Assembly (NCBI RefSeq): GCF_000003815.2
Contig: NC_049979.1
Coordinates: forward strand, 30,071,768 to 30,135,767
Reading direction: 5' to 3'
DNA from: Branchiostoma floridae
Taxonomy: Eukaryota; Chordata; Leptocardii; Amphioxiformes; Branchiostomatidae
DNA length: 64,000 nucleotides
Position 1 is the stretch's first letter. The number at the start of each line of letters is the position of its first letter. The notes under the pieces were generated by a model. It saw only the letters and a list, made by a program, of their open reading frames with translations, was not told the DNA's origin and searched no databases. Shown here in pieces: positions 11,347 to 24,023 of the stretch. A program made the translations under genes and the position numbers.

Positions 11347-12841
11347 TTAACCCTCAAACCACCGTTTGGGGTCAAAACTGACCCCAGACGTATAGTGATG
11401 TGTGCCATCATGACATTTCTGGTTGAAAGCAAATTTCCTCTCATGGGTTTATTTGTATTACTATATATCATTTTATATGACGACGCCATGACGTCATTCA
11501 GCGAAAATTGGTCGCCATCTTGAATTGTGACAGATGAGGTCATCAAATTAGCATAAATTATGAATATTGAATCTTGAAATTTACGTTGAATTTTAAAGAT
11601 AACAAGTGTGGTTTGCCAAGAAAACCTTAAAACTTAAATGTTTAAAGACCAACCCCGTACTATAAAACCACCCAATAAATTCGGCTAACGTAAACTACTA
11701 GAGCCCACTCTTCTGTTGACTGTGGTGGAGTTCACATCTGGGAAGTCTGGCTGAGATGGCTGACCAACACAAGTTTATTTTCAATTCAATTTTGATATTA
11801 GGATACTACATTAGGTATTCAAGTATGATTATACATAAAGCTTTACGTAACCCAGAATATAAAGTAATGAAAATGCTGGCTTATCTTTCTCAGGTACTGT
11901 GAAACATAACTGACACTTGCAAACAGACACCACATTATTAGCCATATTTCTAGACACATAAAAATTCAGAGCTAATTCAGTTATAAGGAAGATTTTCAAG
12001 TTGCCATCATGTGTATATAGAAAAAGACACTTTAATACAAAGTTGGCAGAGCAGACTTGAAAGTTTCAATTTGAACACAAGGTTGGTTTCCCAAAATTTG
12101 AAAGTTGCTGTTATTAGGACCTCGATTATGTAACTTTGTTACAACTATCTTGATCATTCTGCAGGGTTTGATAGTGTTTCCTTGAAAACCAGTAGAGAAA
12201 TATATTTGAATTTTTGACCAGTATTTTATGCTAATCTGTCCCTGCCTTTGTTTCCAGCGTGTAGACAGTCTGGGATTTTTATTAGTTTATGTATTTATAG
12301 GGGTCAATTCACCACTCTAGCTGCTGGGATGGTCACAGTAGGGAGTACTTCCTTAGTGCTTTGCCCAGGGCACACCTCTTTGGTCTTTAAGACAAAAGTA
12401 GAAAATTGCGTAATAAATATGCCTGTCAGCATTCCGTTGCCATGGCAACATGAAAATTGATGAACCTTTTTTATACACTTAAATTGCTTGCTATTAACAT
12501 TTTCTCAATAGGGACCAAGTTTGGTGGCCCTAGCATAAGCTATTCAGGGACTGTGTGACCTTAAGTTTGGTGTGGGAATAAAAAAAAAACTTACCCGGTC
12601 TCAATAGCGTTATTGCAAAATGTGGTCCTCATGATCATTTGCATAAATTATGATAAGGAGCTAGAACCATTATTACCAAATCATGTCAAAATGTCGCAAA
12701 TAGATTGTTGAAGCTATACATATATAAAAATCACAAAAAGAGTGACCAAAAAACTGTATTTGTACAAAACGCTATGGGGTCAGTTTTGAACCAATACGGT
12801 AATCTACGTTACAAAAAAAGGTACGGAGGTTTGAGGGTTAA
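11347..12841. mobile_element. Family B element B2, nested in D6 and carrying J1
   Basis: It begins TTAACCCTCAAACCACCG and ends GAGGTTTGAGGGTTAA. GGGGTCAAAACTGACCCC follows the left end, and a mutated partner lies near the right end (about 12777). The perfect GTTGCCATGGCAAC is at 12436-12449. The undisturbed site GCT-TTAA-ACAATGGG at 56041 in another D copy shows a single TTAA, whereas here TTAA is on both sides. Confidence 0.9.
11642..12390. mobile_element. Family J TTAA element J1, nested in B2
   Basis: It is bounded by TTAAAGACCAA (11642) and TTGGTCTTTAA (12390). Other B copies (for example near 22797-22805) read straight through this point as AAATG-TTTAA-TACAAAAT, so J1 interrupts B2. The 7-bp inverted repeat is short. 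A second copy of its left end lies inverted at 28376-28610. The interior holds no recognisable gene. Confidence 0.78.
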
Positions 12842-13343
12842 ACAAAGGGATTTTAAGATTTTCCTGCTAAACTAAACTTCTTTTCATATATCTTTAATAT
12901 CTAACAAATCTAGGTTGAACATTTATAATTAAATTTTCGTCAATGATACTAATAATGGTCAAAATCCAAGATGGCCGACAATATCATGATGAAAAGTATA
13001 ACTTATTTTCACTCAGATTTCATCACTAATTGGTATTTTCTTACAGAAAACATTCATATGAACGTTTTTAATCCATTTTCATGAGGTTTTAACGTTATAT
13101 GTTTATAAAAATGAAAAAAAAAATCTTGAAAAATTTAAGGTTGATAATCCAAGATGGCGGATAGCTAAACTACAGATGAGGTCATTCTATGACGTCATTT
13201 TGACGTCGTTGCGTTGGCTTTTGACAACAAAAGTCTTATTACACTTAAATATTATTAAAAAAAACCTTCATTGGTAACTTTTTGAGTGAGATATTTAGGT
13301 ATTCTTGGAATTATGGTAATTAGGTATCATGGTGTCTGGTTAA

Positions 13344-15091
13344 GGGTTTGGAAAAGATATACCTCTGTTTTTTTTTTTTTTCTCTCGAAACAAGTGTTTT
13401 TGTATTAGCTGTGTCTGTAAGATTTGCGAGGTTTAAAGTGTAAGGTTTGGAGTAAACTCACTGTTCTTCTCCCGGAACCTGTGTGTTTGTAAATCGTGTC
13501 CCTAAGGTGTCAAGTGCATGGTTCTCTCTGTTTTTCTTTCCGAGCCTGTGTGTTTATAAAAGCCGTGACTGTTATATGTAAATCGTAAGGTTTGGAGAAA
13601 ACCCTACGTTTTCTATCCAAGCCTGTGTGTTTGCAATAGCCGTCTCTGTAAAATAATAAGTGTAGTGTTTGCAAGAAATCCTCTGTTTTTATGGCGGAAC
13701 TTGTATGTTTATAAAAGCCATGTCTGTAAGAGTTGAAGTGTAAGGTTTGGAAAAAGCCCTCTGTTTCTCTCAGAACATGTGTGTTGGTAATAGCCATTTC
13801 TGTAGGGTGTAAAGTGTAAGGTTTTAAGTTGTGTTTTACTTCTAGAACTTGACAGTGTGTGACTATAACATGTAAACTGTAGGGTTTGGAGAAAATCCGC
13901 TTTTTTCTCATAACTGTTGTGTTTGTAAATACCCTGTCCGTAAGATGTAAAATGTCATGTTTGGAGAAAATCCTCCGTTCTTTCTCGGAACCTGCGTATT
14001 TCTACAAGCCGTGACTGTAAGATTCGCAGAGTAATGTATGGAAAAAAATCCTCTGTTTTTCTTTCGGCACGTGTGTGTAGGTAATAGCCGTGTCTCTGAG
14101 ATTCAAAGAGTAAGTTTTTTAGAACATTCTCTGTTTTTCTCTTGAAGCCTGTGTGTAGTTAATAGCCGTGTTTGTGATATCAAAAGTGCAATGTTTAACC
14201 CGATTTGTGTTTTTGTAATAGCCGTCTCTGTAAGATATTAACTGCAAGGTTTGAAGAAAATCCACCGTTTTTTTTTCTCGGTGTCTTTGTAATAACTGTA
14301 TCTGTAAGATGTAAATTAACCCTATTCAGACCGGGGGGGGGGCTTTTGAGGCCTGCGCCAACTTCGATGTCCTATAACGCATCTGTAAGATGTAAATTAA
14401 AAGATTTCTGATTTTTTTCTCGGTACCTGTGTTTAGGTTATAGCCGTGTCTGTGAGATGTAAAGTGCAAGGTTCTAAGAAAATCTTTGTTTTTCTCTCCA
14501 AACCTGTGCGCTTGTAATAGCCGTGTCTGTAAAATGCACAGTGTAAAGTTTTGAAATAACCATCTGTGGGTTTTTTTTCCGAACCTGTGTGTTTGTAATA
14601 GCCGTGTCTGGAAATGTAAATTGTAAGGTTTGCAGAAAACCCTGTGTTAGTGTTTTCTCGGATTATATATGTTTATAATAGCCACGTCTGTAAGATGTAA
14701 AGTGTAAGGCGTGGATTACATCCTCTTTTTTTTCTATTTCGGAACCTGTGTGTTTATAATATCAGTGTTGATAAGACTTAAAGTGTAAGGTTAAAAAAAA
14801 ATCTTCGTTTTTTTATCTCGGAAGCTGTATGTAAAAGCCGTGTCCGTAAGATGTACGTGCATGGTTCGGAGAAAATGTCCGTTTTTTTCTTTAAGCCTAT
14901 GTGTTTGTAAAAGCGATGTCTGTAAAGTTTGAGGTTTGGAAAAAATCCTATGTTGTTTATCCAAGTTTTTGTATTTTTCTTATTGTAGCCGGTGTGTTTT
15001 TAATAGCCGTGTCTGTGAGATGCAAGGTATACTGTTGGAGAAATTCCTCTTTTTTTCTCTCGGAACCTGTGTATTTGAAAAAGCCGTGACT
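13344..15091. repeat. 78-bp satellite, block 6
   Basis: About 22 units. A remnant of a D/E-type end (about 14308-14382, starting TTAACCCTATTCAGACC) interrupts it and is flanked on both sides by ATCTGTAAGATGTAAATTAA. From 14924 the sequence matches the left edge of the window. Confidence 0.88.
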
Positions 15092-16956
15092 TTAACCCTA
15101 TCCAGACAGGGCTTTTTGGGCATTCCCTGGACTGAGGGGGGGGGGGGGGGCTCATCCCCTTCGTATTATTTAATACGGCTCATTGTAAGATCACCAAATC
15201 TGCAAGGAATGTTTTGCTAATCGAGTTTGATAATTCCTAATTTTTAAAAATCTTTATGACGTAATATGACGTTATTATGACATCACTAATTGATTTTTTT
15301 CCTAAAACGGGGATTTCCCATAATACTTAAATACCTCAATCAAAAAGTTACCAATAAAGGCTTCTTATCAATATTTAAGTGTTTTAAGACTTCTGTTGTC
15401 AGAAAATGACGTCAAATGACGTCTAATAACGTCATACAATGACGTCATCTGTAGTTTAGCTATCCAGCATCTTGTATAATCAACCTTAAATGTCTTAACC
15501 CTCAAGCACCCGACCTTTTTTTGCGACTAAAATGGCCGAGTGTGGTTCAAACGGACCCCAAAATGTTTTGTTTATAGAATATCTGTTCAATTCCTGTCGG
15601 TGATCATTGTACATACATTGCTTCGTCAATGTAAGACGAATATTTCGACATGTTAAGGTGTTGCTAATTCCACCTCATTATCATAATTTATGCAAAAGAT
15701 CAGAAGGACCATCTTTTGCACTAAACCTATTCTGACCAGAGAGGGGAATTTCGATGCCCTCAGCAACTTTTATGTCGCATAATTCATGAACGGCTGGTGC
15801 TACAGCTACGAAACTTGGTAATATATCACAAAATATTGTTCGCAAAATGTTTTTGTCGCATAACTCATGAACGGCTACTAGTAAAGTTACGAAATTTGGT
15901 ATTATATCACTAAATATTGTTAGCAAAATGTTTTTGTCAATAAAGTAAATTTATCATTATTTGGGATTGCCATGGCAACGGAATTATGACAGGCATATTT
16001 TTGCCAAAATTTGCCAATTTCGATTTTAACAAGGTTTTCTTGGTAAACAATGCTTGTTTTTTTTACAACAATAAAATTCTATGAAATTCAATGCTATTTT
16101 CATGATTTAAAATTTATGCTAATTTAATGACGTCATTACTCAAAATCCAATATGGCAGCCCTTATTAGCTAAATGACGTCATAATGTCGTCATATCATAT
16201 GGTGATGACACAGAACTTTTTATGAGGATTACTTTTACATGTTTGTTATCTTCTGAAAGTTTGGTGGTGATACGATAAGTAGTTAGGGAGTGAGACTCAA
16301 AAGTTTGTTTTAAAAGCTGCACTTTTTTGCTGGGGTCCGTTTGGACCCCAGACGGACTGATCACGGACTTTCTTTATAGCTTCCACAGTATTTTACCAAT
16401 CTATATAAAATTTTAGGAGAAGGTGTAGAAGATATTGGCTGACAAAGTCACGGAATGAATTTTTCTTCGGATTAAAAATGGTCAAATGGTACTTGAAAAT
16501 TTACTCCTGGGGTCCAAATGGACCCCACTTGGGTGTTTGAGGCTTAAGATACATTTTTTCAGCATATAACGCTAAAACCACATGGAAATGGATTAAAACG
16601 TTCAGATGAATGTTTTCTGTAAGAAAATACCAAGTAGTGATGAAGTCCGAGTAAAAATAAGATGGTTATACTTTTCATCATAATATTGGCGGCCATCTTG
16701 GATTTTGAGCAATTACGTCATCTCATTAGCATGATTTATGAATATTTAATTATCAATGTTCAACTAAGATGCGTAAGACATTAAAGATATATGAAAAGAA
16801 GTTAAGTTTAGCAAGAAAATCTTAAAATCCCACTGCTTAAACCAAAATTAGTGATTTTTGTAAAATTTGCCTAGCACAAGCCGTCCGGGAGTTATACGAC
16901 GTCAAAGTTGGCGCAGGCACTTTTAGCCCCCCCTCCCCCAGTCTGGATAGGGTTAA
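15092..16956. mobile_element. Family D element D2, carrying nested A2
   Basis: This copy has both D ends: TTAACCCTATCCAGACAGGG and GTCTGGATAGGGTTAA. It is a near-identical duplicate of D1, with A2 at the same internal position. About 120 bp that D1 has near 1918-2045, including its GTTACCATGGCAAC, are missing here (junction near 16868). Confidence 0.9.
15495..16547. mobile_element. Family A element A2 (nested in D2)
   Basis: It has the same ends, the same three palindromes and the same host position as A1. The few base changes (for example GTGTGG for GTGGGG near 15541) show that the copies have drifted a little since duplication. Confidence 0.88.
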
Positions 16957-18130
16957 GGTGTGAGTTTGTAATATTGGTGACTGTAAGATTAAAAGAGTAA
17001 TGTGTGTATAAAATCCACCCTTTTTGTAGAAACCTTTGTGTTTGTAAAACCCGCGTGTAAAAGATATAAAATGGCAGTGATTGTATAAAATCCTTCGTTT
17101 TTCTTGGATCCTGTTTGTATGTAAAAGCCGTGTCTGTAAAATGTATGATGCAAGGTTTGAAGGAAATCCTCCTTTTTGTTGTTGTAGCAGGTGTGTTTGT
17201 AAAAGCCGCCTGTGTGATATGTAAGGTGTCATGTTTGGAAAAACTCTCTCTCGGAACCTGTGTATTTGTAAATGCCTGTGTATTTGTAAATGCCACAACT
17301 TAAGGCGTAAAGTGCAAGGTTTGAAGAAAATCCTCTGTTTTTTGTCTTTGAACCTGTGTGTTTGTAATAGCTGAGTCCGTAAGATGTAAATTGTAAGTTT
17401 TGCAGAAAAAAGTGTAATGTTCGGAGGAAATCCTTTTTTTTTTCTTTTTCTCGAAACCTGTGTGTTCGTTAAAGCCATGTCTGTAAGACAAAAAAAGTAG
17501 GGTTTCTAGAAACCCTCTGTTTTTTTTTTTTTCTTGCAACCTGTTTGTTTGTAAAAGCCGTGTCTTTTAAAAGTAAAGTGTTAGGTATAGAGAAAATCAT
17601 CTGTTCTCTCTCAGAATCTGTCTATTTGCGGAGAAAACGGAGAAAATAGAGAAAATCCTGTTTCATTTTTCTCGGAACTCTTGTGTAGGTAATAACCGTG
17701 CCAATAAACTTTTAAGTGTATAGTTTGGAGGAAATTATCTGTTGTTATTTTTTTCTTTGAACCTGTGTGTTTGTAATAGCCGTGGCTGTAAGATGTAAAG
17801 TTTTAGGTTTGGAAAAAAATCCGTCTTTCGTTCTCTCGGAACCTCTGTGTTTGTAATAGCCGTGTCTGTAATAGGTGAAGTTAAGTGTTTGGAGAAAATA
17901 CTCTGTTTTTTCCCTCGCAACATGTCTGTTTGTAAAAGGCGTGTCTGTAAGATAGAAAATGTAAGGTTTGGAGAAAACCCTCTTTTTTTTTCTCGTAACC
18001 TTTGTGTTGGTAAAAGCCGGGTCTGTAAGATGTAAGGAAGAAAAAATTGAGAAAATACCTTGTTTTTTAGGAACCTGTGCTTTTGTAAAAGCTGTGTCTG
18101 TATGATGTAAATTGGAATGTTAAATGAATT
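16957..18130. repeat. 78-bp satellite, block 7
   Basis: About 15 units. One local duplication occurs at 17265-17296, where GTGTATTTGTAAATGCC is immediately repeated. Confidence 0.88.
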
Positions 18131-18416
18131 TCACCGTTCTTGTTTTTTTATTTTTTATTATTCTAAATTGAATACAAAATACATCAGCTTAGTTTTTGTA
18201 GTCTATTGAAAGCCAAAAGCCTGCAGGGGATTCTTGGCTGTTGTCGAAAACAACCTAGAATGTAGCTTTGTGCTATTAACTGACTACTACAGAGTTTCTA
18301 AACAGAGTTTCTTAACACAGCAAAATGCAGAGTAAGCCTGAAAGGGCCACCAGCGAATCTCCCCTAGCTAATTGTTCTCCTGTAGTTTAGATATCCGCTA
18401 TTTTGGATTATCAATG
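18131..18416. other. Unassigned DNA plus a 46-bp family D remnant
   Basis: 18131-18370 matches nothing else recognised in the window and has no reading frame of note. 18371-18416 (TGTAGTTTAG then a TATCC...GGATTATCAA stretch) is the D sequence that also lies immediately left of A1 and A2. Confidence 0.5.
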
Positions 18417-19372
18417 TTAACCCTCAAGCACCCGACCTTTTTTTGCGACTAAAATGACCGAGTGGGGTCCAAACGGACCCCAAAATGGTTTGTGCATAAA
18501 ATATCAGTACCATCTTTTATCGGCGATCATTGTTTATACATTGTTTCGTCAATGTAAGAGAAAGATTTTGAGATGTTAAGGTGTTGCTAATTCCAGCTCA
18601 TAATCATAATTTATGCAAAAGTTCAGAAGGGCCAAATTTTGCACTAAACCTATACTGACCAGATAGGGGAATTTTGAGGCCCTCAGCAACATTTATGTCG
18701 CATAACTCATGAGCGGCTACAGCTAAAGCTATTTTATCACAAAATATTGTTTGCAAAAGTTTTTGATCCATAAAGTAAGTTTATCATTTTTGAGGGTTGC
18801 CATGGCAACCATATTCTAACAGGCATATTTGCCAAAATTTGACAATTTCAACAAGGTTTTCTTGGTAAACTACACCTGTTTTCTGACAATAAAATTGTAT
18901 GAAATTCAATGTAATTTTCATGACTTAAAAATTATAATTTATGCTTATTTCATGACGTCATTGGTCAACATCCAAGATGGCCGCCCTTATTAGGCAAATT
19001 ACGACATAATTACGTCAAATTACATGTTGATGACACAGAATTTTTTTCTGAGGATATAGGTTTATATTCTTATTATTGTCTAAAAGTGTGGTAGTCATAC
19101 TATAAGTGGTTAAGGAGTTAACCTCCAAAGTTTGTTTTAAAAACTGCACATTTTTGCTGGGGTCCGTTTGGACCCCAGAGGGACTGAACACAAACTTTCT
19201 TTATAATTTCCACATTATTGCATCAATCTTTGCGAAAACTTAGGAGAAGGTATAAGACATATTGACTGACAAAGTGACGAAAGGATTTTTTTCCGATCAA
19301 AAATGTTCAAATGGCACTTCAAAATGTACGCCTGGAGTCCAAATGGACCCCACTCGGGTGTTTGAGGGATAA
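18417..19372. mobile_element. Family A element A3
   Basis: It starts TTAACCCTCAAGCACCCG. Its right end GGGTGTTTGAGGG runs into ATAA instead of TTAA. Palindromes lie at 18463-18480, 19159-19176 and 19333-19350 (the last with one mismatch). It carries a perfect GTTGCCATGGCAAC (18796-18809), a TTTATGCTTATTTCATGACG block and CCAAGATGGCCGCC. Only the left D flank is kept; the right flank is satellite. Confidence 0.85.
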
Positions 19373-19612
19373 CTTATAGCCGTGTCTGTAAGATGTAAAG
19401 TGCAACTTTTGGAGAAAATTCTCTTTTTGTTCTCCGAGCGTATGTGTTTGTAATAGCGTGTCTGTAAAGTGTCAATTGTAAGGTTCGGATAAAATTCTTC
19501 TTTTTGTTGTCCGTGACTGTGTATTTGTAATTGCCGTGTCTCTGAAATTATAACCGAAGTGTTTGGAGAAAATTCTCTTTTTTTTCTCTGAACCATAGCT
19601 TGTACACTGCCA
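19373..19612. repeat. 78-bp satellite, block 8
   Basis: Three units. They include a unit with GTGTCAATTGTAAGGTTC and one with GTCTCTGAAAT that reappear next to the second copy of element I (25740-25900). Confidence 0.85.
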
Positions 19613-20004
19613 AAAATGCTTTTTCTTGTTTTGCTTCCTCACAGAAAATGTTTCCTACATTAATTATTCTGTTCCTTAGAAAACTTTGAATAACTGTGCT
19701 GCTCCATGGGGCAACCATGATTTTGCTTGTCAAATTTTTGAGACGATTTGAGATTTGTTTCCTTCTATTTCCGAAAATGATTCCTTTTTTATCTTGTTTT
19801 ATTCCTCACATTTTTTTTATTCTTTTTTTATCCTCACAGAAAATTTGTCTTCCAGAAAGAAAAAATCCTTGTATTTCTTGTTGAATCTTCTTATAAAAAA
19901 AAAAGAATTTCTACAATTTTTTTCTTGCCTTATAAAAAAGAAGATTTTGCTTATAACTCATGTAAGAATTATCCATGGGGTAAGCAAAAAAAAATGGCAG
20001 CGTA
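19613..20004. mobile_element. Family I element, copy 1 (TA-flanked)
   Basis: It is bounded by TA-CACTGCC on the left and GGCAGCG-TA on the right, which suggests a Tc1/mariner-type TA target. The interior is very A/T-biased with repeated TTCCTCACAGAAAAT-like phrases. No transposase is present. Confidence 0.6.
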
Positions 20005-20198
20005 AAAGCCGTGTCTGTAAGCTTTAAGTGCAATGTTTGGAGGGAATCCTCCTTTTTTTTCTCACAGCCTGTGTGTCTGGAACAGTTGATAAAAAGTAAT
20101 GTTTAAAAAAATCTTCTTTTTTTCGGAACCTGTGTGTTTGTAATAGCCGAGTCTGTAGGATGGTAAGTGTAAGGTTAGGATAAATTACTCCGTTTTTA
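20005..20198. repeat. 78-bp satellite, block 9
   Basis: Two to three units, including an unusual one with GTGTGTCTGGAACAG that is also found right of the second I copy (26410-26435). Confidence 0.85.
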
Positions 20199-20706
20199 TA
20201 GTGGGACCGCGTAGCACAGTGGTATCGTGTTCACCTTGGAACCGAAAGGTTGCGGGTTCGAATCCGACTGCCATGTTACCGACCTTGCGCCCTTGGGAAA
20301 CACGACTTTCCTCACTTTACTCAGGTGAAAATAAGTACCTAGCTTCGGCTTGGGCAGTCCCTAGGATAGGACGTTAAATGGAGGTCCCAAGTATGGGGAG
20401 AGCCACACCCCATGCCCGTTAAAGAACCCACACACGTGCGATGGTGCGATATGTGTTGGTGCAAATTCTTCTGTTGGGAGTTGGTGGTTCACTTCAAATC
20501 ACCCGGATGGAGACCTGCGAACCTCTGTCTTGTATCAGCCACGTGGTGATTTACATCATTCAACCGGACGGGAGACCTGGTGCATTCCCGTCTTGTAATT
20601 AGCCAGCGAATGTGTAATACTATGTCACCCCGTAAGTGGCGGTATAACCCCGTCGTGTGTAAACATGTGCGAACATGAGCGATCACGTCGACCGATGATG
20701 ATGATG
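20199..20706 (+). mobile_element. tRNA-derived SINE
   Basis: An RNA polymerase III promoter is visible: A box TAGCACAGTGG (20212-20222) and B box GGTTCGAATCC (20255-20265) at tRNA-like spacing, followed by a tRNA-unrelated body and a (GAT)n tail at about 20692-20706. The head does not fold as a clean tRNA and the body is about 500 bp, so this is a SINE rather than a tRNA gene. Part of its body recurs at 45541-45640. Confidence 0.85.
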
Positions 20707-22362
20707 ACTCCATTTTTTAACCTGCTGTTTGCAATAGCCGTGACTGTAAGATTTAAAGAGGTAATGTGTGAATAAAATCCTCATTTCTTGTGGGAACCTG
20801 TGTGTTTGTAAAAGCCGTATCTGTAAGATAGAAAGTGAAGGTTTGGAGTAAATTCTCCGGGTCTTTTTCTCGGAAACTTTGTGGTTCTCATAGCCATGTC
20901 TGTTAGATATAAAGATGTAAGGTTTGGAGAAAGTCCTCTGTTTTTTTTTCAGAACCTGTGTGTTTGTATTAGCCATGTCTGTAAGATGTAAGGTGCAAGG
21001 TTTGGAGAAAATCCTCTCTTTTTCCCTCGGTCAGATCCTGCGTGTTTGTAAAAGCCGTCACAGTAAGATGATAATGTAAGGTTTGGATAATTTTGTTTTT
21101 GTTTTTATCGCCTTACCCATGAGTTTGTTATAGCCGTGTTTTTAAGATTGTGCCATGTTTGGATAAAATCCTTTGTTTTTTCTCAAAAGTGTGTGTTTGT
21201 AAAACCCCTGTGTTTAAGATGTACAAGTGTAAAGTGTACGGTTTGGAAAAAAAATCTCTTTTTTTTTTCTTTCAGAACCTGTGTGGTTGTAATTGACATG
21301 TCCGTAAGATACTTGTGCGTTTCTAATAGCTGAGACTGCAATATTACAAGAGTAATGTTTGAAAAAAAAAATCATTTTTTTCTCATGGATCCTGTGTGTT
21401 TGTATCTGCCGTGTCTAAAAGATAAAAAGTGTAAGGTTGGGGAAAAAAATTCTCCCTTCTTCCCCCAGAACCTATGTTTAAATAGTAGCCGTGTCTGTCA
21501 GGCGTTAAGTGCAAGGTTTGTAGAAAACGCACTTTTTTTTTTCTTGGAACCTGTGTGTTTGTAATAGCTGTGTCTGTAAGATGTTTATTGTAAGGTTTGA
21601 ATTAAATCCTCCTTTTTTTCTTGGAACCTGTCTGTAGTTAATAGCCATGTACGTTAGAGGTAAAGTGTAAAGTTTGGAGAAAATCCTGTTTTCACTTAGA
21701 ACCTGTGTGATTAGAATAGACGTGTTTGCAAGGTTACAAGTGCAATGTTTAAAATAATCCTGCGTTTTTTGCACCTGTGTATTTTTCAAAAGCCATGTCT
21801 GTAAGATAAACAGTCTAATATTGAGATTAAATCCTTAATTTTTTCAGAACCTGTCTGTTAGTAATTGTCGTGTCTGTAAGATGTAAAGTGCAAGGTTTGC
21901 AGAAATTTCTCTCAAAACCTGTGTTTGTAAAAGTCGTGTCTGTAAAATGTAAGGGGAAAAGTTTGGAAAAAAAATCCTTTTTTTTTCTCTCGGAAACCTT
22001 TGCGTTTTCAAGAGCTATGTCTGTAAGTTTGGAGAAAATCCTCTTTTTTCTTTCGGAGCCTGTGTATTTTTAAAAGCCGTGTGTGTAAGATAAAAAGTGT
22101 AATGTTTGGAGAAAATTCTCATTTTTTTTTCGAAACCTTTTTGTTTCTAATAGCCATGACTGTAATATTGGAAGAGTAATGTTTGAAAAAAATCCTTTGT
22201 TTTTCTCAGAGAACATGTGTGTTTGTATTATCCGTGTCTAAAAGATAGAAAGTGTTGGGATTGGAAAATTCTTATTTCTTTCTCGAAACCTGTGTGTAGG
22301 CAATAGCCAGGTCTTTCAGATGTAAAGTCTAAGGTTTGGAGAAAATGCACCTTTTTTTCTTT
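20707..22362. repeat. 78-bp satellite, block 10
   Basis: About 21 diverged units between the SINE and B3, with no insertion. Confidence 0.88.
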
Positions 22363-23251
22363 TATATCGATGTGTGCAATTATGTCAATTTTGGTCAAAA
22401 ACAAATTTCCTCCTAGGAGTTTGTTTGTATATCTGTCCTATAACTTCTTATACGATTTTAAAGAGATTGGCTCATTGTTGATTGACTTATCCTCGAAAGT
22501 TTATGCATGGTCCATTGGGGTCAAAACTGACCCCAGCATTTTTTCTAAACAAACGAAATTTTTAGAGTATGATGTACCTGTAAGCTAAAATTATTGTACC
22601 AACTTTTGGGCCATTATCATGTCAAATGAGGACATTAAGACGTCATCTAGGTAATATCGGCCGCCATCTTTGATTTTGACAGATGATGTCATCAAATTAG
22701 CATAAATTATGAAAATTGAGTTGTGAAATTTATGTTGAATTTAATTAGATGTGATAAACAATTGTTATTTGCCAAGAAAACCTTAAAACTTAAATGTTTA
22801 ATACAAAATTAGATAATTTCGTAATTAATATGTCTGTCAGAATTCCGTTGCCATGGCAACATAAAACATGATGAACATACTTTGTTCACTGAAATTGTTT
22901 ACTATCAACATTTTCTAAAAAGTTATTAAGTTTGGTGGCCCTAGCATAAGCCATTCAGGCGCTATACGGCATTGAAGCTGGTACAGGCATCAGAAACCTC
23001 CTTCCCGGTCTGAATTGCGTTGGGCAAAAAGTGGTCCTTATGATATTTTACATAAATTATGAAAATGAGCTAGAAGTATTCTCACCTAATCATGGCAGTC
23101 TGTCCCACATAGATTAATGAAACTATACATATATACAAATCACAAAAAGATTCACACAAAAAAACTGTATTTGTACGAAAAGTTTTGGGGTCAGTTTTGA
23201 CCCCATACGGTAATCTACGTCACAAAAAAGCTACGGTGGTTTGAGGGTTAA
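22363..23251. mobile_element. Family B element B3, left-truncated
   Basis: The right end GGTTTGAGGGTTAA is intact at 23251. The left end has lost the terminal repeat and first palindrome, starting at ATCGATGTGTGC. It carries GTTGCCATGGCAAC at 22847-22860, GCCGCCATCTTTGATT near 22668 and ATGATGTCATCAAATTAGC near 22684. The internal and right palindromes remain. Confidence 0.85.
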
Positions 23252-24023
23252 AAGCAATTTCTGTAAGAAAAACAGTCCGATATTTGGATGAAATCCTCAT
23301 TTTTTCGGAACCTGTCTGTTTTTAATAGTCATGTCTGTAAGATGTAACGTGCAATGTTTGGAGAAACTCCTCTGTTTTCTCTAAGAACCTGTGTGTTTGT
23401 CAAAGCCGTGTCTGTAACATGTTAATTGTAGGGTTTGGAGAAATCCTCCTTTTTTTCCTTTCAGAATGGAGAAAATTCTCCGTTTTTTTTCCTTCAGAAC
23501 ATGGTTTTTGGTAATAGCCGTGTCTGTAAGATGTGAAGTGCAAGGTTTAGATAAAATCATCCGTTTTTTTCCTCTTTCGGAACCTGTGTGTCTGTAATAG
23601 TTGTGACTGTAAGATAGAAAACGTAAGGTTTGGAAAAATGGTCTGTTTTTTTCTCAGTACCGAACCTGTGTGTTTGTAAAAGCCGTGTCTGTAAAACGTT
23701 AAGTGTAAGGTTTGGAGAAAATCCTTCGTTTTTTTTCTCGAAACCTAGGGCCTATGTGTGAAATAACCGTGATTGTAAGATTAAATGAGTAATGCTTGAA
23801 AAACCAATTCTCTGTTTTTCTCTCAGTACCGAACCTGTATATTTGGAATACTAAATTTGTAGCTAAAAGATATAAAGTGTAGGGTTTGGAAAAAAAATTC
23901 TTTTTTTTTTCTAAATCTGTGTATAGGTAATAGCGTGTACAGGTAATAGCGTGTCTGCAATATGTAAACTAAAATATGCTTTTCTCGGAACCTGTATGTT
24001 TGTTATAGCTGTGTCTGTTAGAT
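23252..24023. repeat. 78-bp satellite, block 11
   Basis: About ten units between B3 and C1. One unit near 23930 has a short internal duplication (GTAATAGCGTGT twice). Confidence 0.88.

Larger units (their letters stand above)
11138..13343. mobile_element. Family D element D6, inverted, interrupted by B2
   Basis: The left part (11138-11346: a G run, then AGTGCCCGCGACAACATTG and TCCTATAGCTCCCAAAAG) and the right part (12842-13343: CTTTTCATATATCTTTAATA, CCAAGATGGCGGATAGC, TATGACGTCATTTTGACG) join into one D element once B2 is removed. The outermost left end is lost. On the right only TCTGG-TTAA remains at 13343. Confidence 0.8.

Noticed and set aside
20199-20275. A functional tRNA gene
   Set aside because: A and B boxes are present but the head does not fold into a clean cloverleaf and it is followed by a SINE body and tail.
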